This document shows positions 13,922-22,943 of a DNA stretch of 64,000 bases, in pieces; within the stretch, counting starts at the first letter, position 1; every line of letters begins with the position of its first letter. The position numbers were made by a program, and so were the translations under genes. Source of the DNA: Symsagittifera roscoffensis (taxonomy: Eukaryota > Xenacoelomorpha > Acoela > Convolutidae); contig NC_087065.1 of the NCBI RefSeq assembly GCF_963678635.1, positions 47,058,381 to 47,122,380 on the forward strand, in the 5' to 3' direction. The notes beneath the pieces were generated by a model. The model worked only from the letters and a program-made list of their open reading frames with translations, made no database searches and was not told where the DNA came from.

Positions 13922-15745
13922 TTGAAAAAGTTTCAAAAACGACCGTTCTGGTTTTTGCAGGCAAAATTTCTCGCCGAATTAACTCTGTTGCTGAAAGTTT
14001 TTTGATTATTTTGGGAGGGGAGGGAAAACCAATTAGGTCGGCTCAAAAAATAGGCATTTTGTTTCCGGTAAAATATTCAAAAATTCGAACATGAGAAAAT
14101 GGTAAAACAGCAAATTGGAATTGAAAAACAATCGCAGAAGTACTTAAAACTTAAGGGGCCATAAATCGAAAAATTAGATAAACTAGATTGAGTTTGAATT
14201 CATTTAGAGTAGAAAATTGCGCTTGATACCGTGTACTTCGGTAATTTAGCAAATAAAGAGTTACCCTCATTGTTCCAACTGACTTTTAAGGTATATGAGG
14301 TACTGTTTGTTGTAAATCATTTTTGAAACTTTCAAAAAAAGGAAAAACTCAATTTTTGACGATTATTTTTTGTGAATCATCTTCACCACAAGCTGTGTAA
14401 AAAACATATTTTTCGTATCTAGCCTTTTTTACGTAGACTAGTAGGCATGTCTCTATTTCATTTGGAAAGATTTCTAGACGGTTTGAAACTACGCTTACGC
14501 ATTAGCATTAATAGCAAAAACTATATGGCGTGTTAATTATCACAAACTGACCAATTTGGCAATCTCTGAACCCTCATTACTTTATGAAAACTGAAATTGA
14601 TCATAGCTTAGATATCGTTTTGAACAAATGATGAAAAAAATTACTTATACATAAAGTACATGAAATTCTACACAAACTGGGTAATTTATCAAGGTTAAAA
14701 AACTCAAAAAAAACTTTTAACGCAAATATTTATTTAAAGTACAAACGATTCACCTCAATGGTTTTTATTGAAAATCTCTGAGTAATTTTTTCTTTAACAA
14801 GCCCGTAATTTTTAGTATACAAATTTTTTTACTTTGAAAAAGTTTCAAAAACGACCGTTCTGGTTTTTGCAGGCAAAATTTCTCGCCGAATTAACTCTGT
14901 TGCTGAAAGTTTTTTGATTATTTTGGGAGGGGAGGGAAAACCAATTAGGTCGGCTCAAAAAATAGGCATTTTGTTTCCGGTAAAATATTCAAAAATTCGA
15001 ACATGAGAAAACGGTAACACAGCAAATTGGAATTGAAAAACAATCGCAGAAGTACTTAAAACTTAAGGGGCCATAAATCGAAAAATTAGATAAACTAGAT
15101 TGAGTTTGAATTCATTTAGAGTAGAAAATTGCGCTTGATACCGTGTACTTCGGTAATTTAGCAAATAAAGAGTTACCCTCATTGTTCCAACTGACTTTTA
15201 AGGTATATGAGGTACTGTTTGTTGTAAATCATTTTTGAAACTTTCAAAAAAAGGAAAAACTCAATTTTTGACGATTATTTTTTGAGAATCATCTTCACCA
15301 CAAGCTGTGTAAAAAACATATTTTTCGTATCTAGCCTTTTTTACGTAGACTAGTAGGCATGTCTCTATTTCATTTGGAAAGATTTCTAGACGGTTTGAAA
15401 CTACGCTTACGCATTAGCATTAATAGCAAAAACTATATGGCGTGTTAATTATCACAAACTGACCAATTTGGCAATCTCTGAACCCTCATTACTTTATGAA
15501 AACTGAAATTGATCATAGCTTAGATATCGTTTTGAACAAATGATGAAAAAAATTACTTATACATAAAGTACATGAAATTCTACACAAACTGGGTAATTTA
15601 TCAAGGTTAAAAAACTCAAAAAAAACTTTTAACGCAAATATTTATTTAAAGTACAAACGATTCACCTCAATGGTTTTTATTGAAAATCTCTGAGTAATTT
15701 TTTCTTTAACAAGCCCGTAATTTTTAGTATACAAATTTTTTTACT
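13922..15745. repeat. Recent 912-bp tandem duplication
   Basis: Two head-to-tail copies (13922-14833 and 14834-15745) differ at only a handful of sites, for example ATGGTAAAACAGC versus ACGGTAACACAGC. This is far more similar than other units of the surrounding family, so the duplication is recent or an assembly effect. Confidence 0.85.
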
Positions 15746-16060
15746 CTTGTTTTAACAATTCTGTTCCTTGACTGGCCACCCTAGTGTGCTACTGACTACT
15801 GACCAAAAGGAACACGAAATGAAACTCCACGAAGGCTAATTCGAACTTTCTGCGATTCTTTTTTCATTTATGATGAGAAAGGTTTTGGAACAAACACGTG
15901 ACAACAGATTTTTTCATAGGGTAAAAAAAACAATGCCGTTTATTGCTTGTTTTTTGAAAACTTTTGACCCATTACTGTTTGACGAACACTCCATTTCAAT
16001 GTTTTAAGATTGGTCATATTAAAATGTATATGGTAAAAATTTAGTTGGCGCAGTGGTCGA

Positions 16061-16960
16061 ATGATGGGCTCTTTGCACAATTTGGAAAGCATCTAAAAAA
16101 ATTAAAAAGCAATCATTTGTTTTGAGACGTGCTTTAAAAATCATCACCCCTTACGCTATCTAAAGTACAAAGTGACATGTTTTGCGTATAGCCAGTTGTT
16201 ACGTGAACCAATAACCTAGTCAGATATCAATTTGAAATATATTCTATGATGGAATAAATATCCGCTTGCTCCTTATTAGTACGAAGTACACGGCGCGTTA
16301 ATTATACCAAGTGAAAATTATCAAACCCTCATAATTTTATGAAAAATGATTATAGGTAAAAGAAATTTCAAATTTGAGATCAAAAAAGTACATTTTGAAT
16401 GATACAAAAATCTGGTCAAAAACTGCGGGTAAAAATTTGAAGTTTCTCAGGAGAAAGAAGAACGCACTGAGCACAAATATTCCACCATTTTCTGAGAAAG
16501 TCGGAACAAAAAGAGAAAAGCTTATTTTTGCGAGTTGTGTTTTTTTGCGGTTGATCAATTTTTGCAAGCTGCAGTTTGTGAAAAATGTCAAGTTTTTACC
16601 ACCGGCTGTTGTTTCTTCAGTCGTAATTTGACATTTGACATGTTAGTTAGCAATGTTGAAAGAGTTTTGAATGCCTTGAGCTCAAACTGAAAAAGTACCA
16701 TCTTTTTGTTTGTAGTAGTTTAGTGATACAGACAATTCTGACTTTATTACGTCCATCCAAATTTTGCCAAGATCCATTTGAAACAATTAAAAAAAAACTG
16801 ATTGATTTTAATATCTAGAAAGTCTGCTGCAAAATTATTTAAGCAAAAATGTATATGACAAATTAGCAAATATAAATCCAAAAAAAATCTGGTTTTTATC
16901 TCAAATTTTGAGCGAAAATTTAAGTAACGAATCAAGACATTATATAACAATTACGCATTT
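16061..16960. other. AT-rich intergenic DNA
   Basis: No gene is supported. Short open frames on both strands (for example 16337-16631) overlap each other and have no recognisable domains. Confidence 0.5.
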
Positions 16961-17060
16961 GCGGTTGGTTCATACATCGGCTGGTTAATATACCACCATT
17001 ACAGTATTTGTCTGGTTGCTGACGAGCATGGATAAGCAGTTGTCTAAATGCAGACGCCCC
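16961..17060. repeat. Half copy of a MITE family
   Basis: ACAGTATTTGTCTG..TGCTGACGAGCATG followed by CAGTTGTCTAAATGCAGAC matches the right half of the full inverted-repeat elements at 35971-36190 and 37083-37246. The left arm is not seen. Confidence 0.6.
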
Positions 17061-17145
17061 CCATAAGCTTTTCACTATTATTAACACAAACGTTTAGCTG
17101 GCACCTCTTATGCTGACACCTTTTTAAGTAGCACTTTTATGCAAC

Positions 17146-17345
17146 NNNNNNNNNNNNNNNNNNNNNNNNNNNNNNNNNNNNNNNNNNNNNNNNNNNNNNN
17201 NNNNNNNNNNNNNNNNNNNNNNNNNNNNNNNNNNNNNNNNNNNNNNNNNNNNNNNNNNNNNNNNNNNNNNNNNNNNNNNNNNNNNNNNNNNNNNNNNNNN
17301 NNNNNNNNNNNNNNNNNNNNNNNNNNNNNNNNNNNNNNNNNNNNN
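17146..17345. other. Assembly gap (200 N)
   Basis: Exactly 200 Ns, a standard scaffold filler. It ends 24 bp before the Polinton, so the immediate left flank is only partly known. Frames called across it are artefacts. Confidence 0.99.
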
Positions 17346-17363
17346 TCTCAACTCTGAAACTCA

Positions 17364-17369
17364 TTGTAC
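17364..17369. repeat. Target site duplication, left (TTGTAC)
   Basis: TTGTAC lies directly outside the left terminal inverted repeat and recurs at 35677-35682 directly outside the right one. Six base pairs is the usual Polinton/Maverick duplication length. Confidence 0.95.
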
Positions 17370-17593
17370 AGTAGTATTGTATCGTGTCCCGGATCCTAAG
17401 GGGGGGGGGGGGGGGTCCTTCCTAAGGGGGGGTCCTCACGTAAAGCAAAATCCTAGGAAACGGGTCCTTAATTTTTTGGAGGACCCTCATCCTAGGATTT
17501 TGTAAACGAAAGAGTTTTTCCACCCAAAAAGCAGAAGACCCCCCTACTTAGGATCTTGCTAAGTTTAGCTTAACAACAAGGGACACGATACAA
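17370..17593. repeat. Polinton left terminal inverted repeat
   Basis: Imperfect reverse complement of 35454-35676. It contains a G15 run, repeated CCTAAGGGG blocks and CCTAGGATTTTG motifs. Its own ends are inverted copies of each other: TTGTATCGTGTCCC at 17377-17390 and GGGACACGATACAA at 17580-17593. Each terminal repeat is thus itself framed by a 14-bp inverted repeat. Confidence 0.93.
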
Positions 17594-17928
17594 AAATTTT
17601 TCTAATTCCAAATTTTGGGGTCCTAATTATTGGTCCTGATTAATTATATGAATCATATTAATTGTTATGTTTGTTTAGGGTAAATGAACTTTCGACCTAG
17701 TTGAAAATTTGCTAGTGAACGGGGAATTGACTTTTATGGTATATAATAAAAATTCGCCGGCCATTTTGGCAGCGTAGCTTAACTGTTGGCAGCAGTAAAC
17801 TAATTCCTTAACTTGACCTAAATTTTATGGTGAAAAGGCAGTAAACTGAAATTACTCTCAAAAGGCGGCGGCCGTTTTCTGGGCAAAATATACCAAATGA
17901 TAATTTGACAAATTTTGAAATAAGAAAA
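17594..17928 (+). promoter_or_regulatory. Left-end leader with TATA-like box
   Basis: No ORF. TATATAATAAAAA at 17740-17752 is a good TATA candidate about 180 bp upstream of the first ATG and is followed by a GC-rich patch (GCCGGCC). It would drive the plus-strand gene cluster. This is inference from base composition and position. Confidence 0.4.
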
Positions 17929-18324
17929 ATGAAATTAGAGGGAACTTGGTGTACTGAAGATATTGATAATGAGCATTTACAATTAAGAGTGTTTTCAACC
18001 GCAGAAAAAAACTCATTTTTCAAATTTAGTAATGAACGCTACGTCGTCTTCCTCGAAAGGGCAAATGAAATTTCAAAGAAAGAATACGAGTTAATTTTCA
18101 AAGAACAATTTTATTTGAGTGAGCTTCAACAAATCTCTTGGTGCATTTCTACAAAACAACAGTATGGTACTGTGAGCGATTTGAATTTTGCTGATTATGA
18201 AAACGTATTCGACTATTCGTTTGATTTTACCTCAAAAAGGGTTGATAAAGACTTGGAGAGAAAAATCCGTCTATGTTTCAACAAGCTATCAAAATACAAA
18301 AAACTTCTCCGGTGGTTTATTTAA
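17929..18324 (+). CDS. Unrecognised Polinton early-region protein, 131 aa
   Basis: First gene of the left cluster. The frame opens slightly earlier at a TTG, but the first ATG (17929) is the likely start. The protein is mixed-charge and rich in Lys, Glu and Phe, and ends with a basic/aromatic tail (KYKKLLRWFI). I see no membrane segment, zinc site or catalytic motif. Its position, just inside the terminal repeat and upstream of nuclease-like and ATPase genes, suggests an element-specific accessory role. Function unknown. Confidence 0.55.
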   Translation: MKLEGTWCTEDIDNEHLQLRVFSTAEKNSFFKFSNERYVVFLERANEISKKEYELIFKEQFYLSELQQISWCISTKQQYGTVSDLNFADYENVFDYSFDFTSKRVDKDLERKIRLCFNKLSKYKKLLRWFI

Positions 18325-18472
18325 TTATTTACCACCGTTATCTTAATTGAGACTAAATGGTATTTGCAAAGGTCACTTTTATTTCCACTGGCTTGAAATT
18401 CAGCAGGTTGGAGAGGTGTTGGAAAAAATAAATAATGAAATTGCAAAAAAGGCAGAGTAACTCTCTATTGAT

Positions 18473-18871
18473 TTGAAAATAATTCACGAAATTTATACGT
18501 CTTTGAAACAAACTTATCCTGATAATTCTAACCGACGCAACTATTTTCTAGCTGCATGTTCTCTGTTTTTTGTTAGTTCTGATAACCTTAACTACGACAT
18601 TTTAATTAAGTTGAGACCTTATGGTGGCTTGATTGGTATTGATAACTCTTCCTTGGACAAATACTTGAAAAATTCCAAAATTTTACGATTGCACGCTATT
18701 TTGCACGATGCGGCCGGATTTATACACGAATTTTATCAACAGGGTCCCACGTACTGTTACATGTTGCCCTGGAACTGTAACAACAGCTTATTGGGACATT
18801 TGAGTGGAATAGCGTTCTGCCTTTTCATTAAGTTGAAAAAACCAGAAATTTATCATTTACTAGAATGCTAG
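18473..18871 (+). CDS. Conserved-looking Polinton protein, 5' end broken
   Basis: An open frame with no in-frame ATG before the very late Met at about residue 97. The same frame continues upstream (about 18344-18457) as plausible coding sequence and is cut by one TAA at 18458-18460. The gene therefore seems to be a longer ORF with a nonsense lesion, or to use a non-AUG start. Distinctive features are RPYGGLIG, a LHDAAG motif and GPTYCYMLP followed by GHLSG. The Gly-rich loop plus His-Asp could suggest a phospholipase-like or other hydrolase fold, but the spacing is not convincing. It overlaps the next gene by 7 bases. Confidence 0.5.
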   Translation: MKIIHEIYTSLKQTYPDNSNRRNYFLAACSLFFVSSDNLNYDILIKLRPYGGLIGIDNSSLDKYLKNSKILRLHAILHDAAGFIHEFYQQGPTYCYMLPWNCNNSLLGHLSGIAFCLFIKLKKPEIYHLLEC

Positions 18872-19434
18872 GCGAGAGATCAGTTGTGCTTGACGTGGAA
18901 GGCTTTCGTTACAAGAAAAACGCCTTTGTGGTTAAAGAATTAGCAATAACAACTTCAGACTACAGCGAGCGACTCATTTTCCTACCTCCAGTGAATTTCA
19001 ATATACTACCAAAGCTTGAACAAAAAGCTTACAACTGGTTAACAAATTATTTACACGGTCTTCATTGGGAAAACGGTGATTATCTTTATATAAACTTGAA
19101 TCAAATACTTCAGAGTTTTGTGCTGAGAAATCCCGGTGCCGTTTTTTACGCTAAAGGAAAAGAAAAGACAGAATTTTTGGCCAAGTACTTGGACCGAAAG
19201 ATTGAAAACCTAGATGATTTGGGCTGTCCTCGGGTTGAAAACTTATATTTTAAAAATTATCCAAGTTGCAATAAACATATTCCACATTACAACTCCAGGA
19301 ATCATTGTGCCCTGAAGAAAACCAAGGTTTTTTATGATTGGTTGAAAAATGAACAACAGCGAGAGATCAGCGAAAGTGGAGACATACATATCACCAAATT
19401 CAATGCTTTGTGCGTGGATGACTCCAGAGGGTGA
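18865..19434 (+). CDS. DEDD-exonuclease-like Polinton protein, 189 aa
   Basis: ATG at 18865 overlaps the end of the previous ORF. The N-terminus carries LDVEGF, which looks like the Asp-x-Glu ExoI motif of the RNase H-like DEDD nuclease fold. The middle has WLTNYLHGLHW and a FYAKGKEKTEFLAKYL segment. The C-terminal part has Cys/His residues (PSCNKHIPHY and HCAL) that could bind metal. Small proteins with this layout recur in Polintons of invertebrates as far as I recall, but I cannot confirm the family here. Nuclease activity is inference. The 3' end overlaps the next ORF by 86 bases in another frame. Confidence 0.5.
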   Translation: MLGERSVVLDVEGFRYKKNAFVVKELAITTSDYSERLIFLPPVNFNILPKLEQKAYNWLTNYLHGLHWENGDYLYINLNQILQSFVLRNPGAVFYAKGKEKTEFLAKYLDRKIENLDDLGCPRVENLYFKNYPSCNKHIPHYNSRNHCALKKTKVFYDWLKNEQQREISESGDIHITKFNALCVDDSRG

Positions 19435-19690
19435 TATTAAAATTTCATTAACGAGAATAGAGCGTATTGATTGTAGTGGCCAAATTGTTCAGAGGAAGGA
19501 GCAAATAATAATTTCCGAAGAAGAGTTGTCTACGTTGAAGAGGTTTTTTCCAGTTATTGATCAATTTGTATACTTCCAGAGATTCAAGTTTATCAGAAAT
19601 GTTAGCCAGCAAGCGAGGAGTATATCTTCCCGAACTAGTCCTAGTACCCAAACGTCAGCCAGGAGTTCAGATGGATCTAAACAGCAGTGA
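19349..19690 (+). CDS. Small PC4-like or hypothetical protein, 113 aa
   Basis: ATG start at 19349, lying inside the end of the nuclease-like gene. The core is a basic, beta-rich stretch followed by IIISEEELSTLKRFFPVID, which resembles the strand-plus-helix end of the PC4/p15 single-stranded-DNA-binding fold (ISL..EE...L......ID). The tail is Ser/Thr/Gln-rich and disordered. A second, clearer PC4-like gene lies at 26920-27279. It could be a ssDNA-binding or transcription cofactor. The similarity is modest. Confidence 0.45.
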   Translation: MNNSERSAKVETYISPNSMLCAWMTPEGDIKISLTRIERIDCSGQIVQRKEQIIISEEELSTLKRFFPVIDQFVYFQRFKFIRNVSQQARSISSRTSPSTQTSARSSDGSKQQ

Positions 19691-19853
19691 ATTGCCAGAT
19701 GAGATTAAGACGATTGTGAAAGAGGATACTGTGAAGAAAATAATGTACTACAAAAAAACTGCAAATATCCCAGCAAACTTTGTTTTAGAAATGCATGACA
19801 TAAATGATAGAGAATTCACACGTTATGAAATTTTTTACTGTTCTCAAAAGTAA
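19599..19853 (+). CDS. Hypothetical small Polinton protein, 84 aa
   Basis: The open frame begins at a TTG (19557), but ATG 19599 is the likely start. It overlaps the preceding gene by 92 bases in a different frame. The product has PELVLVPKRQPG near its N-terminus and a charged centre, without recognisable domains. It is followed by a 72-bp gap before the membrane protein. Confidence 0.4.
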   Translation: MLASKRGVYLPELVLVPKRQPGVQMDLNSSELPDEIKTIVKEDTVKKIMYYKKTANIPANFVLEMHDINDREFTRYEIFYCSQK

Positions 19854-19925
19854 TTTAATTTTGTACAAGCTTCATTCACAGAGAGAAAAAGTCTAACACA
19901 GTCTGTAGAATAAATAGTTTCTCAA

Positions 19926-20210
19926 ATGTCAGAAGCAACAACAGCAGTAGATGAGCCTGACGCAACATTAGTAACAGAGTTTGTTTATAACGAGACAAAC
20001 AGTGAAAAAAAATCATGGAACTTTTGTAACAATGTAACTTTGCCAAGGTCTGAAGTAGTTTTTGTTGCGCAAATGGTAGTAATTCTAATTTTACTAACTT
20101 TCTGCATTCTCAAACTTTCTTTCACTAAATTAAGTTGCGAAGAAACGTCAGTTTGGTTCTCGATTTTATCAGGCTTGGTTGGTTACGTACTACCAAACCC
20201 AAGAATATGA
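19926..20210 (+). CDS. Small membrane protein upstream of packaging ATPase
   Basis: 94 residues: an acidic N-terminal ~30 residues, then a strong hydrophobic segment (about residues 46-65, VAQMVVILILLTFCILKL) and a second hydrophobic stretch ending GYVLPNPRI. This suggests one or two membrane spans. The TGA stop (20208-20210) overlaps the ATPase start as ATGA, which implies coupled expression or shared ancestry of the pair. A decayed homologue with the same junction lies at 40450-40776. Likely a virion or host-membrane protein. The exact role is unknown. Confidence 0.65.
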   Translation: MSEATTAVDEPDATLVTEFVYNETNSEKKSWNFCNNVTLPRSEVVFVAQMVVILILLTFCILKLSFTKLSCEETSVWFSILSGLVGYVLPNPRI

Positions 20211-20908
20211 ATAAAGTGATTGATACTTCGACAAGAATTTTTATGGCGATAGTGGGACCTTCAGGATCCGGGAAAACTGAGTTAATTTTGAAACTTCTGA
20301 TGGGAAATACTTTTTACCCTAAATTTGGAACCGTTCTATATCTTTACAAAGAGATGCAACCTGCATTCTCAGAAAAAGTGTCTTCTCGCGAAGTGAATGT
20401 GGAGTTCATGAAATTCGACGGATTCGAATCTGTGAGAAAATTAGAAAATGTTCTTCTAGTTTTCGATGATTCATGTGAAGACATCTATAATGACAAGGAA
20501 TTTGTTAGGTTAGCGACAGCGGGTAGACATAGAGGGATAGATGTAATATATGTTAAGCATAACTTGTTTCAACAAAGTCGATGGTCGCGTACGATTGATT
20601 TGAACACTTCACACATCATTCTGTTCAAATCGCCTCGCGACGTTCAGCAACTAGATCTATTAGGAAGACAATTGAATGTATCAAAATTTTTGAGAAACTG
20701 TTACGAATTAGCTACCAGAGACTCTTTTGGACATCTTCTAATCGACTTGGACCCCCGTACATCAGATTGTTTGAGATATTGTTCAAATATCACACCACCT
20801 GGGCCAACAGTTTTTTATTTACCCTTATCTGAAGCAGAAACTACTCCAATCACAAATGAAAAAGAAAAACTTATCTATTCTGCGGCATATGGTACAACTG
20901 AAACCTGA
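20207..20908 (+). CDS. ATP: FtsK/HerA-type genome-packaging ATPase
   Basis: A 233-residue protein starting at the ATG inside the ATGA overlap. Walker A GPSGSGKT is at residues 17-24 and Walker B VLLVFDD at about 82-88, both typical of the packaging ATPases of Polintons, adintoviruses and related large DNA viruses. An Arg/Gln-rich segment follows (RHRGIDVIYVKHN), as seen in this family after Walker B. It would pump element DNA into capsids. The frame extends further 5' to 20135, but that part overlaps the membrane gene and is unlikely to be used. The end overlaps the next gene by about 20 bases. Confidence 0.93.
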   Translation: MNKVIDTSTRIFMAIVGPSGSGKTELILKLLMGNTFYPKFGTVLYLYKEMQPAFSEKVSSREVNVEFMKFDGFESVRKLENVLLVFDDSCEDIYNDKEFVRLATAGRHRGIDVIYVKHNLFQQSRWSRTIDLNTSHIILFKSPRDVQQLDLLGRQLNVSKFLRNCYELATRDSFGHLLIDLDPRTSDCLRYCSNITPPGPTVFYLPLSEAETTPITNEKEKLIYSAAYGTTET

Positions 20909-21161
20909 CCAGCTAAGAAGATTAATTAGAAAAACTTCAAATCGTGAGATCATAACACTTATTTGTGAATGTTTGCTCAATGTAGTCAATGGAAACGTAC
21001 CCGTTAAAATCGCAAACATCGAACGATTCGAGACAGCATACAAATATTTAATAACTCCAAAAACCAGTGCTGTCAAAAAACGTGCGATTATTTTAAGTAA
21101 AGAAGGCTTCCATTTAGTTCGACAAATACTTTATTTTTGTTACAAGTACCTCACAACTTAA
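20889..21161 (+). CDS. Conserved small Polinton protein (CE-LNV-GNVP type), 90 aa
   Basis: Start placed at ATG 20889 (MVQLKPDQLRRL). An in-frame upstream codon at 20856 is possible. The core ICECLLNVVNGNVPVKI is followed by a Lys/Ala helix and a region rich in KKRAIIL. This matches a small basic protein that commonly accompanies Polinton capsid genes, with a helix, a GNVP turn and a basic tail. Function is not established. A virion core or DNA-binding role is plausible from charge. It overlaps the ATPase 3' end and abuts the next ATG directly. Confidence 0.6.
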   Translation: MVQLKPDQLRRLIRKTSNREIITLICECLLNVVNGNVPVKIANIERFETAYKYLITPKTSAVKKRAIILSKEGFHLVRQILYFCYKYLTT

Positions 21162-22021
21162 TGATGACTGCTGAAGAATTCATTCTAATTCCGAAACACT
21201 TATATGTTAAAGAGCAGCCACATGCTGCACGTGTTCTTCATGATAATAATATTAAACATAAAAATGCTCAACTGTCCTATCTTAACCGGCTTAGACCCCA
21301 ATTACCTCCACAAACTAGTAAGACTACTGCAACGAAGGAAACATTTACGGATAATGTTGAGCCCCAACAAGAACAGCTTAAACTGTTAACGGACGATGAA
21401 GAAGTACCGGTCGAACGTGTTAAAGACGAAATACTAGAAGAGAAACACAATAGACAGACCGAAAGCATTTTAGGACAGTTACAAGTTTTAGAAGACAAAA
21501 AATTTGTTAGAGCAAAAACCGTACTTGAAAAGATAGAAAATTCAGAAAGAGTAACCGTAAACCGTGACAATGAGGTGATATATGTAGATAAAGTACCAAC
21601 AGGACTTAAAGCTACAATTTTTTTATACGACATACAACAACCAACGAAAAAATTACACAATCCGGCGTTCATTAACATTTTAACTGCTCTCAACTTGAAT
21701 GAAAACCTGGTAATAAATCGAAATGCCAAACACGCGGTTCAGTCAGCGTCTTTTAACGCTCAAGAGAAACGAGAACCCGGACCCTCAAGAACCCGCTCAA
21801 CATCGCCCACTTGGCAGGAAAAAAGTAGTGCAAACCTTAAGAGAAGTAAAAAGCACAAACGAAAAAGTCTCAGCGGTAATAGAAAAACCCGAAACCAAAA
21901 ACGTGAAAAAGAGTCAGAAGAAGGCTCTGACTCATACGGAACGCCCCATAACGATTCAGATTCTCCAACGTCAGAAAAGACGAAGGCGCAAACAAAACAA
22001 TGGGAAAATTACCAAGATTGA
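21162..22021 (+). CDS. Conserved Polinton protein (PY-like), 286 aa
   Basis: ATG ATG directly after the previous stop. The first Met of the frame lies 25 bases earlier but inside the previous gene. The N-terminus, TAEEFILIPKHLY, followed by a Pro/Gln/Glu-rich linker and a central domain with ILGQLQVLEDKKFVRAKTVLEKI and GLKATIFLYDI, corresponds to a two-part protein found beside integrase in many Polintons. The last ~100 residues are Lys/Ser/Glu-rich and are read from the same DNA as the N-terminus of integrase in another frame, a 299-nt overlap. Function unknown. A virion or integration accessory is possible. Confidence 0.6.
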
Positions 22022-22943
22022 AGAAAAATTGTTGAAAACTAAATACAGTGACAAAGGTCCCGCGTTATTTGGTAGTGTGAACAACTTGATAAAAGCAAGC
22101 AATTTGTCGCGAAAGAAAGTTAAACATTTCCTTCATACTGAACCTGCTTACACGAAATATCGAACTGTGATCCGAAAAACGCCGCGACTCAAGGTCATAG
22201 TTTACGATATCGACGAAATCTGGTCATTAGATCTGGCCTTTGTAGATAAACTTGCCCAGTACAACCATGATGTTAAGTATCTGCTTGTTGCAGTTGACTG
22301 CATGTCCCGCTATGCCAGAGTGCAACCCTTGAAATCAAAGTATGCTACTACAACAGCAGAAGCGTTCAAACTAATGATAACGACAAAACAACCGGAAAAA
22401 GTATGGGTGGACAAGGGCACAGAGTTTAAAGGGTCCTTCGAAGCATTATGTAAAAAGAAAGGCATAAACACATATAGCACAGAGAGCGAGAAAAAGTCCG
22501 CATTCGCTGAGAGAAATATCCGTTCCTTGAAAAATCTTATTTATAAGTACTTGGAGGATAAATGGACTTACTCATACATTGACAAATTGCAAGATTTTGT
22601 CAATGCAATTAATTCGAGAACAAATCGTGTCACAAATCTTGCACCAAATAAAGTAACTAAAAAAGATGTTCCTCGCCTGATTTCATTAAGAGCAGAACAG
22701 TCTTTGAAGTTAGTTCGACGTCCAAAGCTTTATGTTGGTGATTATGTTAGACTTGCCAAAGTAGACATACGTTTTCGCAAGGGTTACAAACAATCGTTCA
22801 CCGATGAAGTGTTTGAAGTTTTTGACATACCAACACGAAATCCCCCAACATACAATTTGATTGATTCTAACAGAGAACCGATTGAGGGAAAATTTTACGA
22901 GTCTGAACTGATTCGCGTTCTGGAGAAGGACAATCATGACTGA
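21723..22943 (+). CDS. INT: Retroviral-type integrase (rve, DDE)
   Basis: 406 residues. The N-terminal ~100 residues are basic and low-complexity and overlap the upstream gene out of frame. The catalytic core shows Asp170 (WSLDLAF), Asp230 (VWVDKGTEF) and Glu263 (AFAERNIRSLK), matching the D,D,E triad of Polinton and LTR-retroelement integrases. A C-terminal small-barrel/chromo-like segment (LYVGDYVRLAKVDIRFRKGY) follows. It would insert the element and generate the 6-bp TTGTAC duplication seen outside. No intact HHCC zinc site is visible. The start is the first ATG of the frame. The end overlaps the penton gene by 8 bases. Confidence 0.93.
   Translation: MPNTRFSQRLLTLKRNENPDPQEPAQHRPLGRKKVVQTLREVKSTNEKVSAVIEKPETKNVKKSQKKALTHTERPITIQILQRQKRRRRKQNNGKITKIEEKLLKTKYSDKGPALFGSVNNLIKASNLSRKKVKHFLHTEPAYTKYRTVIRKTPRLKVIVYDIDEIWSLDLAFVDKLAQYNHDVKYLLVAVDCMSRYARVQPLKSKYATTTAEAFKLMITTKQPEKVWVDKGTEFKGSFEALCKKKGINTYSTESEKKSAFAERNIRSLKNLIYKYLEDKWTYSYIDKLQDFVNAINSRTNRVTNLAPNKVTKKDVPRLISLRAEQSLKLVRRPKLYVGDYVRLAKVDIRFRKGYKQSFTDEVFEVFDIPTRNPPTYNLIDSNREPIEGKFYESELIRVLEKDNHD

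Larger units (their letters stand above)
4166..16060. repeat. Degenerate tandem repeat family, ~2-3 kb period
   Basis: Long blocks recur in the same order and orientation. CTACGCTTACGCAT occurs near 5016, 6996, 9971, 14489 and 15401. The ACTCTGAAGTGGGGGTTGATC block occurs near 5810, 8812, 10759 and 13288. Periods between exon-like blocks are about 3.0, 1.95 and 2.5 kb. The differences come from a ~1-kb optional module (about 7562-8594 and 12050-13075, and broken at 15965-16050) and a ~0.5-kb deletion near 11,629. I see no transposase or reverse transcriptase, so this looks like a non-autonomous or satellite-like family. Confidence 0.75.

Noticed and set aside
16046-16075. TTGGCGCAGTGGTCGAATG as a tRNA gene
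   Set aside because: It resembles an A-box, but no cloverleaf or B-box follows at the required distance. It also lies in the repeat family boundary, so a SINE fragment at most.
17124-17364. Open frames spanning the N run
   Set aside because: They consist of unknown bases and exist only because of the assembly gap.
18473-18871. Parvovirus-type phospholipase A2
   Set aside because: A Gly-rich loop and an HD pair are present, but spacing and surrounding residues do not match the PLA2 active site well enough to call.
21277-21729. 150-residue minus-strand ORF
   Set aside because: It is antisense to the conserved 286-aa protein gene. Its hydrophobic, Ser/Cys-rich composition is typical of antisense reading.
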